A stretch of DNA of 64,000 bases, from contig JACVTC010000042.1 of assembly GCA_016946835.1 (NCBI GenBank), positions 1,032,001 through 1,096,000 of the forward strand. The letters are read 5' to 3'. The position numbers and the translations under genes are program-made. Shown piece after piece: positions 1 to 10,796 of this stretch. Numbering within the stretch: position 1 is the stretch's first letter; the number at the start of each line of letters is the position of its first letter. The DNA is from Neocallimastix lanati (nom. inval.). Lineage: Eukaryota > Neocallimastigomycota > Neocallimastigomycetes > Neocallimastigales > Neocallimastigaceae. Under the pieces are notes generated by a model. The model made no database searches, was not told the DNA's origin, and saw only the letters and a list, made by a program, of their open reading frames with translations.

Positions 1-2
1 AT

Positions 3-1073
3 ACAACCTTCATTCCTTCATGCAATTTAATAAACGAAATTCCAAAAAATTCTGATAATTCGGACAGCCAAAAAATTGAAGAAATTAACAATTCAGAAGA
101 AAAAATATCTAATGAAATAATTAATAATACTAAGAACCAACACAAGGAACCCAACGAAGATAATAAAAATGTTATCTATCTTTTACCAACTAAATTATCC
201 TCATTTATGGATGTTTTTAGTGAAGTCGCTGCGAACATTCTACCCCCTCATCGACAATATGATTGTGAAATTAATTTGAAACCAAACACTAATTTATATT
301 ACGGCCCAATATATCCATTTCATCACCAAACAAATGGTTTAACGGAGAGGGTGAACTCCGTTATTGAACAACACTTAAGATGCTATACAAATTTCAAAGG
401 ATCTAATTGGAATGACTTTCTTTACTTAGCAGAATTTAGCTATAATAACACCATTCAAGAATCCACTAATCATTCACCTTTCTTCGCTAATTATGGATTC
501 AATCCCAGACATTCTCCCGAAGTCCCCACAAATGTTGAAGTACCTAGAGCAGAAGAACTTGTTAAAAACCTTGCAGAATTAACCAAGGAATTAAAAGAAA
601 ATATTAAAATAGCAATTGAAAAACAAGAGAAATATGCCAATAAGCATCGTATGGAACCACCTGAATTCAAGAAAAATGACAAAGTTTGGATCAATAGTTC
701 CTTAATTATAAAGAATGGTAACAAAAAGCTTAAACCAAGAAAATTAGGACCTTTTAAAATCCTAAGCAAAATATCTCCTGTTTCGTATAAACTTGACTTG
801 CCAAAAAATCTTAGGATTCATCCAATCATGCATGTCTCTGACCTTGAACCGTACTTTGAAGATAAGTTTGGAAGAAACCAAGAACCACCACCAATTATCA
901 TTAACAACGAAGAAGAGTACGAAGTTGAACAAATATTAGACAAACGAACTCATTATGGGAAAATCCAATACTTGATAAAATGGAAAGGATATCCGCTTTC
1001 AGAAGCTTCTTGGGAACCTGAGGAAAATCTTAATTGCCCCAAACTCTTGAAAAAATTCAATAAAAATAATTAA
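3..1073 (+). pseudogene. Ty3/gypsy pol relic: pre-RT segment fused in frame to integrase C-half and chromodomain
   Basis: The frame is open from the window edge, so the gene is 5'-truncated here. It reads an acidic Asn/Glu-rich stretch and then the segment that precedes reverse transcriptase in Ty3/gypsy pol ([26 protein letters not shown]). At about position 321 it jumps without a frame change into late integrase ([12 protein letters not shown]). The GPF/Y module ([20 protein letters not shown], near 745-810) and a C-terminal chromodomain ([30 protein letters not shown]; about 909-1061) follow. RT, RNase H and the first two integrase catalytic acidic residues are therefore missing: an internal deletion of several hundred codons that kept the frame. 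The chromodomain would tether integration to modified histones in related elements. It is most likely a dead or non-autonomous Ty3 copy; a selected fusion is possible but not shown. Confidence 0.85.
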
Positions 1074-1227
1074 AATAACTTAAACTAGAAAATGAATCTC
1101 TAATAAACTTTAAATTTTATAGTATATTATATAATTATATGATTAAATTATATTCTTAAATTATTAATATTAAACTTATTATTATTGTTAAAACCTAATT
1201 TTTCCTTTATATTATTTTATAACTTAT

Positions 1228-1262
<35 letters not shown>

Positions 1263-1431
1263 ATAATAACTGTAAACCTTATTAATATCATGTAACAAAA
1301 ATAATTATTAAATATGTTATTTCATGTAATTACTTATTAATATCATGTATTATTATTTTTATTATTTCATACTATTAAGCAAAAAAGAAATTCACACTTA
1401 AATACTTTATTTATTCATTGTAGTCTAGTTT

Positions 1432-1493
1432 AACTTTAAGATTCGTCTGGTATCCGAATCCTGGAGGAGGACCATGTAACGAATCCTAAAGTT
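1432..1493 (+). promoter_or_regulatory. Ty3 polypurine tract inside a stem-loop
   Basis: The purine-rich stretch GGAGGAGGACCA (1463-1474) sits directly before TGTAACG and is the expected plus-strand primer site at the 3' LTR. Before it lies a small perfect hairpin (GATTCG/CGAATC, 1440-1460). A longer pair of arms, 1432-1446 and 1479-1493, matches at about 14 of 15 positions, so the polypurine tract and LTR start would sit in a loop. The same hairpin and polypurine tract recur at 3192-3226. Confidence 0.6.
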
Positions 1494-1958
1494 AGTAAAA
1501 TTGTTGTTGTAGTCTGGTGGTAATACACCATGACAATGAAGCCGAACTTCTTAGGTTCGACTCACACCCTTTCCCAATCTAAATTATTTTTAGTTAATTA
1601 ATTAAATTATTGTAGAAAGTTCTAGAGTTTCTTTGGTTAATATTATATAACTAAGTGAAACTAGAAAGTTCTATTTTAATAATTATTTTATCATTTTTCT
1701 ATAAGATTCATTTTCTAGAAAGAAAACTTAATTTTTCGAACTTTCGTTAATCTTAACTTTTTCCGAAACTGTTTTTCCGAAAAAGTATAAATAAGCGTGA
1801 ATTTCTCAATAAAAAATAATTTTTCTTTGTGCTTTTATTAACTAGTTAAAAGTAATTCGAAATATTACAATAACTAATTAATAATAAAAAAATAATAATA
1901 AATTTTATATTTTAATAAAAAATATTAATAAAACAAATTTTTTAAGAAAACGAATTAC
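1475..1958 (+). repeat. 3' LTR of the Ty3/gypsy chromodomain element
   Basis: It begins TGTAACG right after the polypurine tract. It contains a TATA-like TATAAATAAGCG near 1787 and the block TTCATTTTCTAGAAAGAAAA. A diverged relative with the same order of blocks is at about 8160-8660. The 3' end is not sharp; homology with the relative fades near GAATTACT (about 1950), where an inverted gag fragment starts. Non-coding. Confidence 0.6.
1503..1575 (+). other. tRNA-like segment (A-box/B-box pattern) inside the LTR
   Basis: TAGTCTGGTGGTAA at 1510 resembles a tRNA A-box, and GGTTCGACTCA at 1554 a B-box. They are 44 nt apart, the spacing of a real tRNA. The acceptor, anticodon and T stems do not pair well, so this is not called a tRNA gene. 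The related LTR at 8177-8224 has a similar pair spaced 37 nt. It could be a tRNA-derived insert or a pol III promoter remnant. Confidence 0.3.
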
Positions 1959-1961
1959 TTA

Positions 1962-2852
1962 TTAGTGTAGACCTATTGGGTGTAAACCGTTACAATTATT
2001 ATGATTCCGACTGTTGAAATGATTTTTGTAGTAATTATTGTTATAATGTTTATAATTATTTTTATAAATAGAGTGATGGTTGGAATTTCTCTTCTTAGTA
2101 TTCTTGGTAGTGTTGGATTGTTTAATTGTATTTTTGATATGAATAGAATTTTCGAGTAAGATACAGGTTGTAATAATACTTTCTAAAGTGGTTAGAAATA
2201 CTTCTAATTTTTGAATTTCTTCTTGATATCTTGGATGTAAACCATTATAAAATATTAAAGTCAAAGGTTCTTCTTCTCATTTAAACAAGCGAGTATAATT
2301 TCTAAATTCTTCAATGTAATCGTTTATTTTGCCATAAGTTTGTTTTAATGACATTAATTTAATTTTTGCTAATTTATAACTAGCAACATTAGAAAAAGCA
2401 GTTTTTAAACCAGTTAATAATTCATGCATAGAACCTGGTCTAATATTATCCTTATATTTAGTTAAATACCAATTTCTTGCTGAATCTCTACGAGATTTAA
2501 CAATATTAATTTTTGTTTCTTCAGATAAATATCTATTCGGGGTAGTCCTAAAAGTATCTTCACAGAGTTGACAAAATAGTTCGGTTTCAGATGGTTTTCC
2601 TGAAAAGAATCCTGGTTCAGGGACTTGAATTAAAGGAGCAGAAATTTTATCTTTCATTATTACATCTCTATCCAAATCATAGTTAGTGATAGAAGAATTA
2701 TTGTCTACGTCATGGTTATTAAGTAGAGGTCTTGGAGTATCAAATCTTTCATATTCTTGTGGTTCGGGGTTGCTAGAATTTAATCTTTGGTTTATATTTT
2801 CAATAATATCGGTTATATTATTTAATCTAGCTTCATCTTTTATCTGAAGCAT
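1962..2852 (-). pseudogene. Ty3/gypsy gag fragment, inverted, one internal stop
   Basis: Read on the minus strand this gives a capsid-type Gag: VPEPGFFSGKPSE, LCEDTFRTTPNRYL, FSNVASYKLAKIKL and YIEEFRNYTRLFK. A TGA at 2279-2277 is followed in the same frame by EEEPLTLIFYNGLHPRYQEE, the usual next Gag segment. The tail is Asn/His-rich and ends at 1962 without a zinc knuckle, so both ends are cut. The fragment lies in the opposite orientation to the chromodomain pieces on either side, which points to an inversion or a template-switched retro-copy. There is no intact start codon context; the first Met coincides with the junction. Confidence 0.75.
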
Positions 2853-2920
2853 CTTGGGAACCGGAAGAAAACCTCAATTGTCCAGAAATACTCAAAAAAT
2901 TTAATAAATCAAACAAATAA
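2843..2920 (+). pseudogene. Ty3/gypsy chromodomain tail (second copy)
   Basis: The last 25 or so codons of a chromodomain protein, reading [20 protein letters not shown] and then a stop. They are nearly the same as the end of the gene at 1073 ([11 protein letters not shown]). Only this tail remains; at about 2843-2852 it is joined head-on to the inverted gag fragment. The 3' non-coding sequence and polypurine tract of the element follow. Confidence 0.75.
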
Positions 2921-3191
2921 ACTTATATTTAGAAAATGAATCTATAATATTAATTATACAAAAATTTATATTTATTAATATCAAATTTATTTCTATTAAT
3001 ATCAATATCAATAATCTTTACTATTTTTACTTATTAATATAAATATTATTTAAATTCATGTAACCTTATTACTAATAATGTATTTTTATGTTTATCATGT
3101 ATTGAAATTTTACACCAAATAACTATTAAAATAATTTATATATTAAAATAATTAAATAAAATTTTCTTAGTATAGTTTAGCCTAGTTTTGA

Positions 3192-3300
3192 GATTCGTCT
3201 GGTATCCGAATCCTAGAGGAGGACCATGTAACGAAACTCATATGATTTATACCTAATATTCTTAATCTACAAAAATTAAATTTTGTAGAAGTGAATAAAA
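3192..3300 (+). repeat. second Ty3 polypurine tract and start of its 3' LTR
   Basis: The hairpin GATTCGTCTGGTATCCGAATC, shared with 1440-1460, is followed by GAGGAGGACCA and TGTAACGA (LTR start at 3227). After about 15 bases the LTR no longer matches the first copy, so this LTR is truncated or belongs to a diverged subfamily. Confidence 0.55.
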
Positions 3301-5234
3301 GGATAAATACTGAATAAAATTGATTTAAGAAATTTAAAAAAATAAATATGTTTTATTATTAAACACAAAAATGTTTTATTAAAAAATTTATTTTTATTTT
3401 AAAATTAATCTTTATTTATTTAATAATTAATTTTGTTTAAATTAATAAAATAATTGTTAAAACTAATAAAATAATAAAATGAAATATTTATTATTTATAC
3501 TAATTTATTTTAAATTTTAATAATAAAATTGATTATTAATAACTAATAAAATATATAATAATTTATCAAAATAATTAATAATCATAAAAATTGATTATTA
3601 AAAACTAATAAAATATCTATAATAATTTAATAAATAATTAATAATAAAGAATAATTTATAAGAAATATTTGCATGTTTTTATATTTTTCTTTGATTTTAA
3701 ACTATTTACATTAAAAATAATAAAATTAATAAAAGAGAAATAAAGAATAATTTATTATTAAATTAAACAATATTTACAATTAAAATGTTAATAAAGATGA
3801 GTTTTAAAATGTTATTTTAATTACAATTTGTTTATAAAAGTTGAGTTATAAAATAAATAAAATAATCATTATTTTAAATAAAAGTAACTTAAAAATTATT
3901 TAACTAGTTAATTTTAATTTTGAGATGTTTATAAGTTTGTTTATTTGTTATTTATAATTTATTAAATTTGTTTATTATTTTGTTTATTTGTAGTTTTAGA
4001 AAAATATTATTTATTAATTTATTTTAGTTTTTAATTAAAATTATTAATGATTAATTAATTTATTATTATTTTATTTTAATTATTTTTATTTAATTAAATT
4101 TTCTTTAATATGGATTTAATTTTTTTAGAATGGATTAATTTTTGGGTTAAGTTAGACAAGAATTTGTTTTTTATTATTTATTTTAATTTAATAATTTTGT
4201 TATTTATCACATATGGTAGACTCGGGGTGATTCTTATTGATTTAAAATCAAGCAGGGGGGACGGGTATTACCCTGCTTTGATTTTAACAAAGAAAAATTT
4301 TTTTATTAAAAAAAATATTTATTATTTATTAATATAAAATTTTATTTTTTTTTTTTTTTTTAAGTACACATATTTAATTTTTAAGAAATATTTACAATAT
4401 TTATAATTTTTTATGAATTTAAAGTATAATTATTTGTTTATAATTTAAGTAATTTTATAGAATTATTGAATTAATTTTATATCAATAATTCATTTTTGTT
4501 TTAATTTTTATAAATATAATAATATAATATTCAAATATAATTTAATTAAAAATAATTATAAAATAAATATATAGAAAATAGTTTTTACTATTTTCTTTGA
4601 TATTTTTAAGTTAAATAAATTGTTTTTAAAGATTAATATAATAAATTTAATAATCTTTAATTATTTTAAATAATACTTGTAATTATTTTCAAAATAAAAT
4701 AAAATTTTTATAATATTTAATTAATAAATTTGATAATATTTAAATAATAATTTTTATAATAAGTAATAATTTTTAATAATAATTTTTAATAATAAATTTA
4801 ATTAATAATCTTAATAAATTTATAATAATATTTAATAGTTATAATAAATAAATTTTTATAATAATATTTAATAATTTTAATAATTTTATAATATTAATAA
4901 TTTATAATAATTTTTAGAATAATATTTAATTAATAATTTTAATAATTTTATAATAATTTTTATAATAATATTTAATTAATAGTTTTAATAATTTAGTATC
5001 TTAAAAGTATAATTTTAATATTTACAATTGTATTTTAATATACATATATTTAATAATATAACAATAAAGTAATTAATTAAAATTTATTTACATTATTTAC
5101 AAGTTAAAATTAATTTATATCAAAATAAATTAAATTTTATTATTAAGTTTAGGTTATCAAGAATATAGGAAAGTACAATTTAATAAAGAATTATTAATAA
5201 TAAAATAAAGGTTATTAATTCATTCTTTACCACA
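3301..5234. other. A+T-rich non-coding DNA
   Basis: Almost only A and T with short homopolymer runs. I see no supported gene. A 75-codon open frame at 4110-4337 is probably chance and contains the hairpin listed separately. Confidence 0.6.
4244..4285. repeat. strong hairpin in a small G+C-rich island
   Basis: The arms AAAATCAAGCAGGG (4244-4257) and CCCTGCTTTGATTTT (4271-4285) pair over 14 bases with one bulge; the loop is G-rich. The stretch from 4213 (GGTAGACTCGGGG) stands out in base composition. A weak echo, GGTTTGGTTCGGGG, lies near 6489. Function unknown. Confidence 0.6.
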
Positions 5235-5570
5235 TTGTAAGAAACTTAGATAAATTTATTATAAAATTTATCTATCTTTCTTATTTAATACATTAATTTT
5301 ATACATTAAATTATTGTATTTATTTTAACCAATAATATTTAATTATTAATTTATATATATTTGATTCTCTTGAGTTCTCTTCTAGAAATCAAGAGTTATT
5401 ATTTTAGAATTTTTATAATAAATAATAATTCAAATAAAATAATTAATTAATAAAACAAAACCCTTTTAATAAAACATATTTCATAAATATTTGTGTCTTT
5501 TATTCCTTTGTGTTATTGTTTATTATAAACTTTCTATAATAAACTCTATCTTATATTTAAGTATAATTAT
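5235..5570 (-). repeat. inverted partial copy of the dispersed repeat at 5743-6490
   Basis: The reverse complement of about 5370-5560 matches 5835-5990: both contain AATAACTCTTGATTTCT, GAGTTTATTATA and a block like AACACAAAGGAATAAAAGA. It starts near TGTAAGAAAC at 5236 (minus-strand sense of TTTCTTACA). Together with the next repeat it forms an inverted pair. Confidence 0.5.
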
Positions 5571-5742
5571 TTATTTATATTATTTTATATTTATTTAATT
5601 ATATTTAATTTTATTTTCTCAAATTAATGTTAATTAGTAATAATTAATGTTAATTTGTAGTTAAGAAATTATTTATAATTAATTTTATAAGTAATTTCTT
5701 ACACACATTGTAATAATTTCATTATAATATTTATTATAACAA

Positions 5743-6490
5743 AATTATTAACTACAACCTGATACTAACATCAAGTTGAGAAAATAAGAAAACAATTAGA
5801 AAAAATAAAGAAAATTTTAACTTATCTTAACAGAGAAGAGTTTATTATAAACAAATATAATAAACAACACAAAATAAAAGAACACTTATTGAAAATGTTT
5901 GTAGATTTTATTGATTATTATTATATATTTATTAATATTTGTTATATAATAATAACTCTTGATTTCTCAAAAATTTAGAGAAATCAATAGCTATTTATAC
6001 GAAAAATTAAATAATAAAAATTTATATAAAATAATAATTTAAAAGGTTTTCTAATCTTAACAATTATCTTATCTAGAAAAAGATTAGAAGAAAAAACTAG
6101 ATAAGTTCTTTAAGGAAAAACCAATTTATTAATATAATAAATTAGAAAAAACCTTAAAGTCCGATAAAATTAATTTATATTTTAATAAGAAAATAAAAAA
6201 CTTTAAAGTCCGAATAAGTTAATTCAAATTTTAATTAAAAATAATAATTAAATAATTAATTTATTATTATAGAAATTAATAAAATTTATAATTAATTGAA
6301 TAAAATAAATGTATACTAAGTAAATTTAAAGAAAATTTTTAATTAAATTAAAATTATAATTAAATGTACAAATACATATTAACTTGATAAATAATTACTA
6401 ATTTAATGAATGAATGTATAAATTATGTAATAGATAAATAATCAAATAAAGAAATTATAATTATTTAACAAATAATTATAGTTTCTTACA
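5743..6490 (+). repeat. dispersed repeat / possible LTR, ends in TTTCTTACA
   Basis: It shares ordered blocks with 62650-63590: ATTATTAACTACAAC, AAGTTGAGAAAATA, GAGTTTATTATAA, ATAATAACTC.TGATTTCT and TATCTTATCTAGAAAAAGAT. Both end near TTTCTTACA. On the minus strand it would begin TGTAAGAAA, as some LTRs do, but no coding region, PBS or target duplication was found. It may be a solo LTR or a non-coding repeat. Confidence 0.5.
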
Positions 6491-8159
6491 CACATATGGT
6501 TTGGTTCGGGGTTTTTATAAAAATTATTCAAAAATTATAAATAAAATTAAAACAATAATAAAAATAAAAATAAAAGATTAATATAAACAATAAAAAAAAA
6601 AATAAATAAATAAACAAGATAACTTTATAAAATTTTATTTTTATAATTCTTTTAGTAAATTTTTTTATTTAAAAATTATAATGTTAAAATTACAATATAA
6701 AAAAAATACAATTTTTTTACTGTTATTTATATTTTTTTCTTAAAATAATAGAAATGGTAAAGCCATTTCTTTGTATAATAAAAATTAATTATTATTAATA
6801 ATTTTTATTTTATTTTTTTTATTGTTAATATAATTATTATTTACTTATAATAAATAATGCTTATATATTAATCTATTACTAATTATTTATTACTAATCTA
6901 CTTAATTATATATTTTAAAAGACAATTTTTTTTTATTTTACAGAAATTAATTCTGTGGTTTAGTAATATTTATTTAATCCTAAAGTTTAATTTTACTAAG
7001 TTTAGAAAAATAATATTAATTAAATTGTTAATATAAAATTTATAATCATTTCATCAAATTTATAATATAATATTTATAATAAAACATATAATAATAATAT
7101 AACTATTTTCTTTTAAGTTTAATTTTTTTTTTTTTTTTTTTTTTTATTAGTAATCATTAATACAATTTTTAATCTGGAATTTTCCATAGAAATAATTAAT
7201 ATTGATAAGTTTAATATTAATAAAAGAATTATTGATAAGATTTTGATAAACTATTAAGAAAATTGATAAAATAAACTATATAATATTGATAAGGATTTTA
7301 ATAATAATAAAATATAGATAAGAATAATAAAAGTAGTATAGATAAGGAATTAATATTAAATACACTTTTTTAAATAGTATAATTTAATTTGTACTAATTA
7401 GGAATATAGATGAATTTATTAGAATATAGAAAGTTCCAAAAGAATAAAGAATCAAATAATTTATTTAAGGGTTAAATAAATCATTGTTAAGATAATAACT
7501 GAATTTCAATTTCAATTTCAATTTCAATAATTCAGTTATTTGAATTTCAATATTAAAAAATAATAATATAATAATTATTATTAAATTAACTTTATTAAAA
7601 TATTTAGGAATTAGTCTAGGCCAACTAATTACTAAATATTATTAACATATTGAAATTAATATATATTAAATAATGTAAACACGTGATTGTCATATTAAAT
7701 TAATTTCTACATATTATATTCTTATATTTTATTTATATTAAATATTTATATTACTATCTTACTTTATATTATCAATATCAAACTTATATTAATACTATTA
7801 CATATTCATATTAATAATTAATATTTTAATAATTAATTATTTTATATAAATACATGTTTAAATCTTTTGATTAATCCTTTGTAAGATTATTGTAATTTAA
7901 ATTATATTAATAATTATATAAAATAATAATGTAATAAAATATTATTAAGATTAAATAAAATTTATATTTTAAATAAAAACTTAATTATAAAATTTACTAA
8001 TAACAATATGTTTAAATAAGAGTAAAATTAAATTATTAATTAATTACTATAATTTGGCATCTTGACCTAATCGTTAAGACCAAATTATCACAAAACTTTA
8101 ACAATCATTTAAGATGAATAACCAAAAGAACATTATTTAGGCATTCTTTATCACATAAC
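6491..8159. other. A+T-rich non-coding DNA with short simple repeats
   Basis: No gene is supported. It includes T-runs near 7123-7145, an ATTTCA microsatellite at about 7503-7528 and an imperfect palindrome around TTAGTCTAGGCCAACTAA (about 7611-7628). Confidence 0.55.
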
Positions 8160-8660
8160 TAGCAAATTAGTAATCATGGTTCAATGGTAAGTTACCACAA
8201 CTGTCGGACTGAAGGTACGACACCCACTCTTTCCAAATTTTAATAACTTTTTATTTATTATAACTAGAATATTAAAGAAATTACTAGTGTTTATCGGTTA
8301 AACAATTGAACCGATAAAACTAGAAAAATCTATTTTATTAATATTTTTTATCATTTTTTATCTAAGATTCATTTTCTAGAAAGAAAACTTGTTTTCTTTA
8401 ATTTTCTTTAATTTTCTTTTATTTCTAATAATTACTAATAACAACTGATAACTTAAAATAATTAATTTTCCTGAAAAACTATAAATAGGTGTAAAATTTC
8501 ATAATAAAATATTTTTACTTGTGCTTTTATTAATTAATTTTAAAGTAATTTAAAATATTACAATAATTAATTAATAAAATAATAATTTACATTTTTACTA
8601 ATAAAAAAACTTATTTTAATAAAACATATTTTGAATTACTTTAGTGTCGAGAACCTTTTG
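8160..8660 (+). repeat. Ty3-type LTR relic, probably solo
   Basis: It shows the same order of blocks as the LTR at 1475-1958: a tRNA-like A/B-box pair (8177-8224), an inverted repeat ATCGGTT/AACCGAT near 8291-8316, TTCATTTTCTAGAAAGAAAACTT, a TATA-like ACTATAAATAGGTG near 8480, CTTGTGCTTTTATTAA, and GAATTACT near its end. No Ty3 coding sequence adjoins it. The limits are approximate. Confidence 0.55.
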
Positions 8661-8718
8661 TGTGAAAAAACCTTAAGACAATCTTAAGTAACATTAAGAT
8701 TTGTTACATAGGTAATAT

Positions 8719-8912
8719 ATTAATTATATATTCTAATATATAGAACTATATAAATTTTATATGAAATAAAGTATTATAATTATTATAATTATAATAATAC
8801 ATATTGAAATAAAATAAAATAAAATAATTATTATCAAAAAGATATAAATTTAATATTTAATAATTAATATTAAATATACAAATATGTTACTACACATATT
8901 TGTTTTATATCA
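8719..8912 (-). repeat. ~190-bp direct repeat, possible 3' LTR of the gag-protease element
   Basis: Nearly identical to 10583-10772 and mostly to 18564-18735. On the minus strand it starts TGATATAAAAC and is preceded by AGCAAGGGCATTTC, which could be a polypurine tract. The palindrome ACAAATATGT...ACATATTTGT lies near this end. The two copies flank the gag-protease relic in direct orientation, as LTRs would. No target duplication was found, so the LTR call is tentative. Confidence 0.5.
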
Positions 8913-9019
8913 GAAATGCCCTTGCTAAAATTAAACTATATATTTTTTTTATAAAAGAAAATATAAGGTTTAATTAATATAAATAATAATTTTAAAATTT
9001 TATTTTATTTTATATTTAT

Positions 9020-10350
9020 AATTCCTATTTGTCCGTTTGGTATCTACGCGATTATTGTTATAATTAATAATTTCGTTTAACGCGATTTCAGGTTTGGGCA
9101 TCATAATTTTATAAATATTTATTTTATTTTTATCATTATTTTGAATATAAATATATGGAATTTTAATTATTTTTTTAATTTTATTAATTTTTATTTTCTT
9201 ATCACAACCAACAATTATAATATTACTAAAATCAACCGGAGAATTATTATTATTAATTTTTCTTTCTTTTATATTAGTATTATTATTAACTGAATAATTT
9301 CTTTTTTATAAATTGTTCATTTTTATTAGCATTTGAAGTAATTTGAATTTTTATCTACTTTTGAATTGTTACTATCAATAATATTTATTTCCGTAACCAA
9401 ACCGGAAGTTATAGATTTATTAATTCTATTGATAATGCTATCAACTTTAACAGATTCATTGATATTTATTTCTTCTTTTACAATTGTATGACTATTTATT
9501 TTGTTTCTTATATTTTCAGAATTATTATTAATATTTTTATTTTTACCATTTGATTAATATTTTCCTTATTATTTATTATTACAATGCTATTAATCTCAAT
9601 ATTATTATTTTGATTTTTCTTAATATTTGCACTACCTTTAATATTATTTTTATTTTCTTCCTTAGTAATTATAATATTATTGTTTGTTTTGCATTTGCTA
9701 TTACTATTATTTACTAATTTATTATTTTCTCTGAAATTATCCAATTTTAACGCGTTTAATTTATTTAGTTTCTCGTTTATTATGTCATCAACCGCGTCAT
9801 TTTTAGTATTATTAATTTTATTATTATTATTGTTATTATTATTATAAATGTTATTATTATTATTATTATTATTTTCTTCATTTTTATTGATTATTTTATT
9901 TAAAACAGATAATTTTTCAAGTTCAGCTACCACTCTAAATTCAGAAGTTCCTTGTTTCAAAAGAATTAAATTGTCGCTGGGATCAATAATAATTCCCAAT
10001 TCTCTTTGTGTTTTAAAATTCAAACAAACATTATAAAATGGATTTTCTTTCTCAACTACTCTGAATATTACATTTTTTTGAACACCACCAATAGTTAAAT
10101 TTAAAATTGTAAGTTTAGTTATTCCAGTAATACTTGAGTCATCAATGCAATGATTAAGAATATATTTTTCCAGAAAACTACGATTTACCAAATTATTTTC
10201 ACCGTATCCTTTTAAGATACACCTAGCTTCCTTATTATCAACAAGAGGTAATATTCCCATTGATTCACCATCTACGAACTCATCTAATTCATCCACGTCA
10301 TCGCTAACTCCAGTTTCAAATCTTCCTTTTTGAATTAACAATTTTAACAA
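9020..10350 (-). pseudogene. retroelement gag-protease-like protein, frameshifted
   Basis: The first 280 codons (10350-9508) hold a retropepsin-like fold signature: CILKGYGENNLVNRSFLEKY, then ITGITKLTILNLTIGG and a YNVCLNF/LGIIID segment. At the position of the catalytic D-T/S-G there is LKGYG, so the active-site Asp appears to be lost. A long Asn-rich linker follows (about 9690-9900). Near 9540 the frame shifts; a second frame continues (INSHTIVKEEININE), and after about 9330 a third frame (SPVDFSNIIIVGCDKKIK, MMPKPEIALNEI) runs to about 9020. No RT or integrase is present, so the flanking repeats enclose a small non-autonomous element or a decayed remnant. The identity beyond 'protease-like' is uncertain. 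Confidence 0.55.
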
Positions 10351-10582
10351 TTGTAATTTTTCTGTTGATTAATATCCATTTTATTTCTATATCTATTTTT
10401 AAAATGTACTATTATTTAATATTATTAAATATACTACTATTAAAATAAATAATATTTTTATCTTATTATACTTATATCTATTGTAATTTTATTTCAAAAT
10501 TTAACACTTTTAAACTACACTATTTATATCTTCCTACTCTTATTTTAATTAAAATAATATTTTTATTATAGATTTTATTTAA

Positions 10583-10772
10583 ATTATATATTCTAATATA
10601 TAGAACTATATAAATTTTATATGAAATAAAGTATTATAATTATTATAATTATAATAATACATATTGAAATAAAATAAGATAAAATAATTATTATCAAAAA
10701 GATATAAATTTAATATTTAATAATTATTATTAAATATACAAATATGTTACTACACATATTTGTTTTATATCA
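10583..10772 (-). repeat. ~190-bp direct repeat, possible 5' LTR of the gag-protease element
   Basis: Near-identical partner of 8719-8912 in the same orientation, ending TTTTATATCA. If these are LTRs the element spans about 8719-10772 and is transcribed leftwards. No recognisable primer binding site follows it on the minus strand. Confidence 0.5.
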
Positions 10773-10796
10773 AAACCTCATCCGATTATTTGGTGC

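Noticed and set aside
2277-2279. Possible alternative genetic code (TGA read as an amino acid in gag)
   Set aside because: Stops in the relics are mixed TAA, TAG and TGA and co-occur with frameshifts; intact MULE genes end in TAA. Standard code with decay is enough.
4110-4337. 75-codon open frame
   Set aside because: No family resemblance, A+T-driven composition, and it spans the hairpin; probably chance.
8177-8224. tRNA gene
   Set aside because: A- and B-box-like motifs are 37 nt apart and the stems do not fold into a cloverleaf; kept only as an LTR feature.
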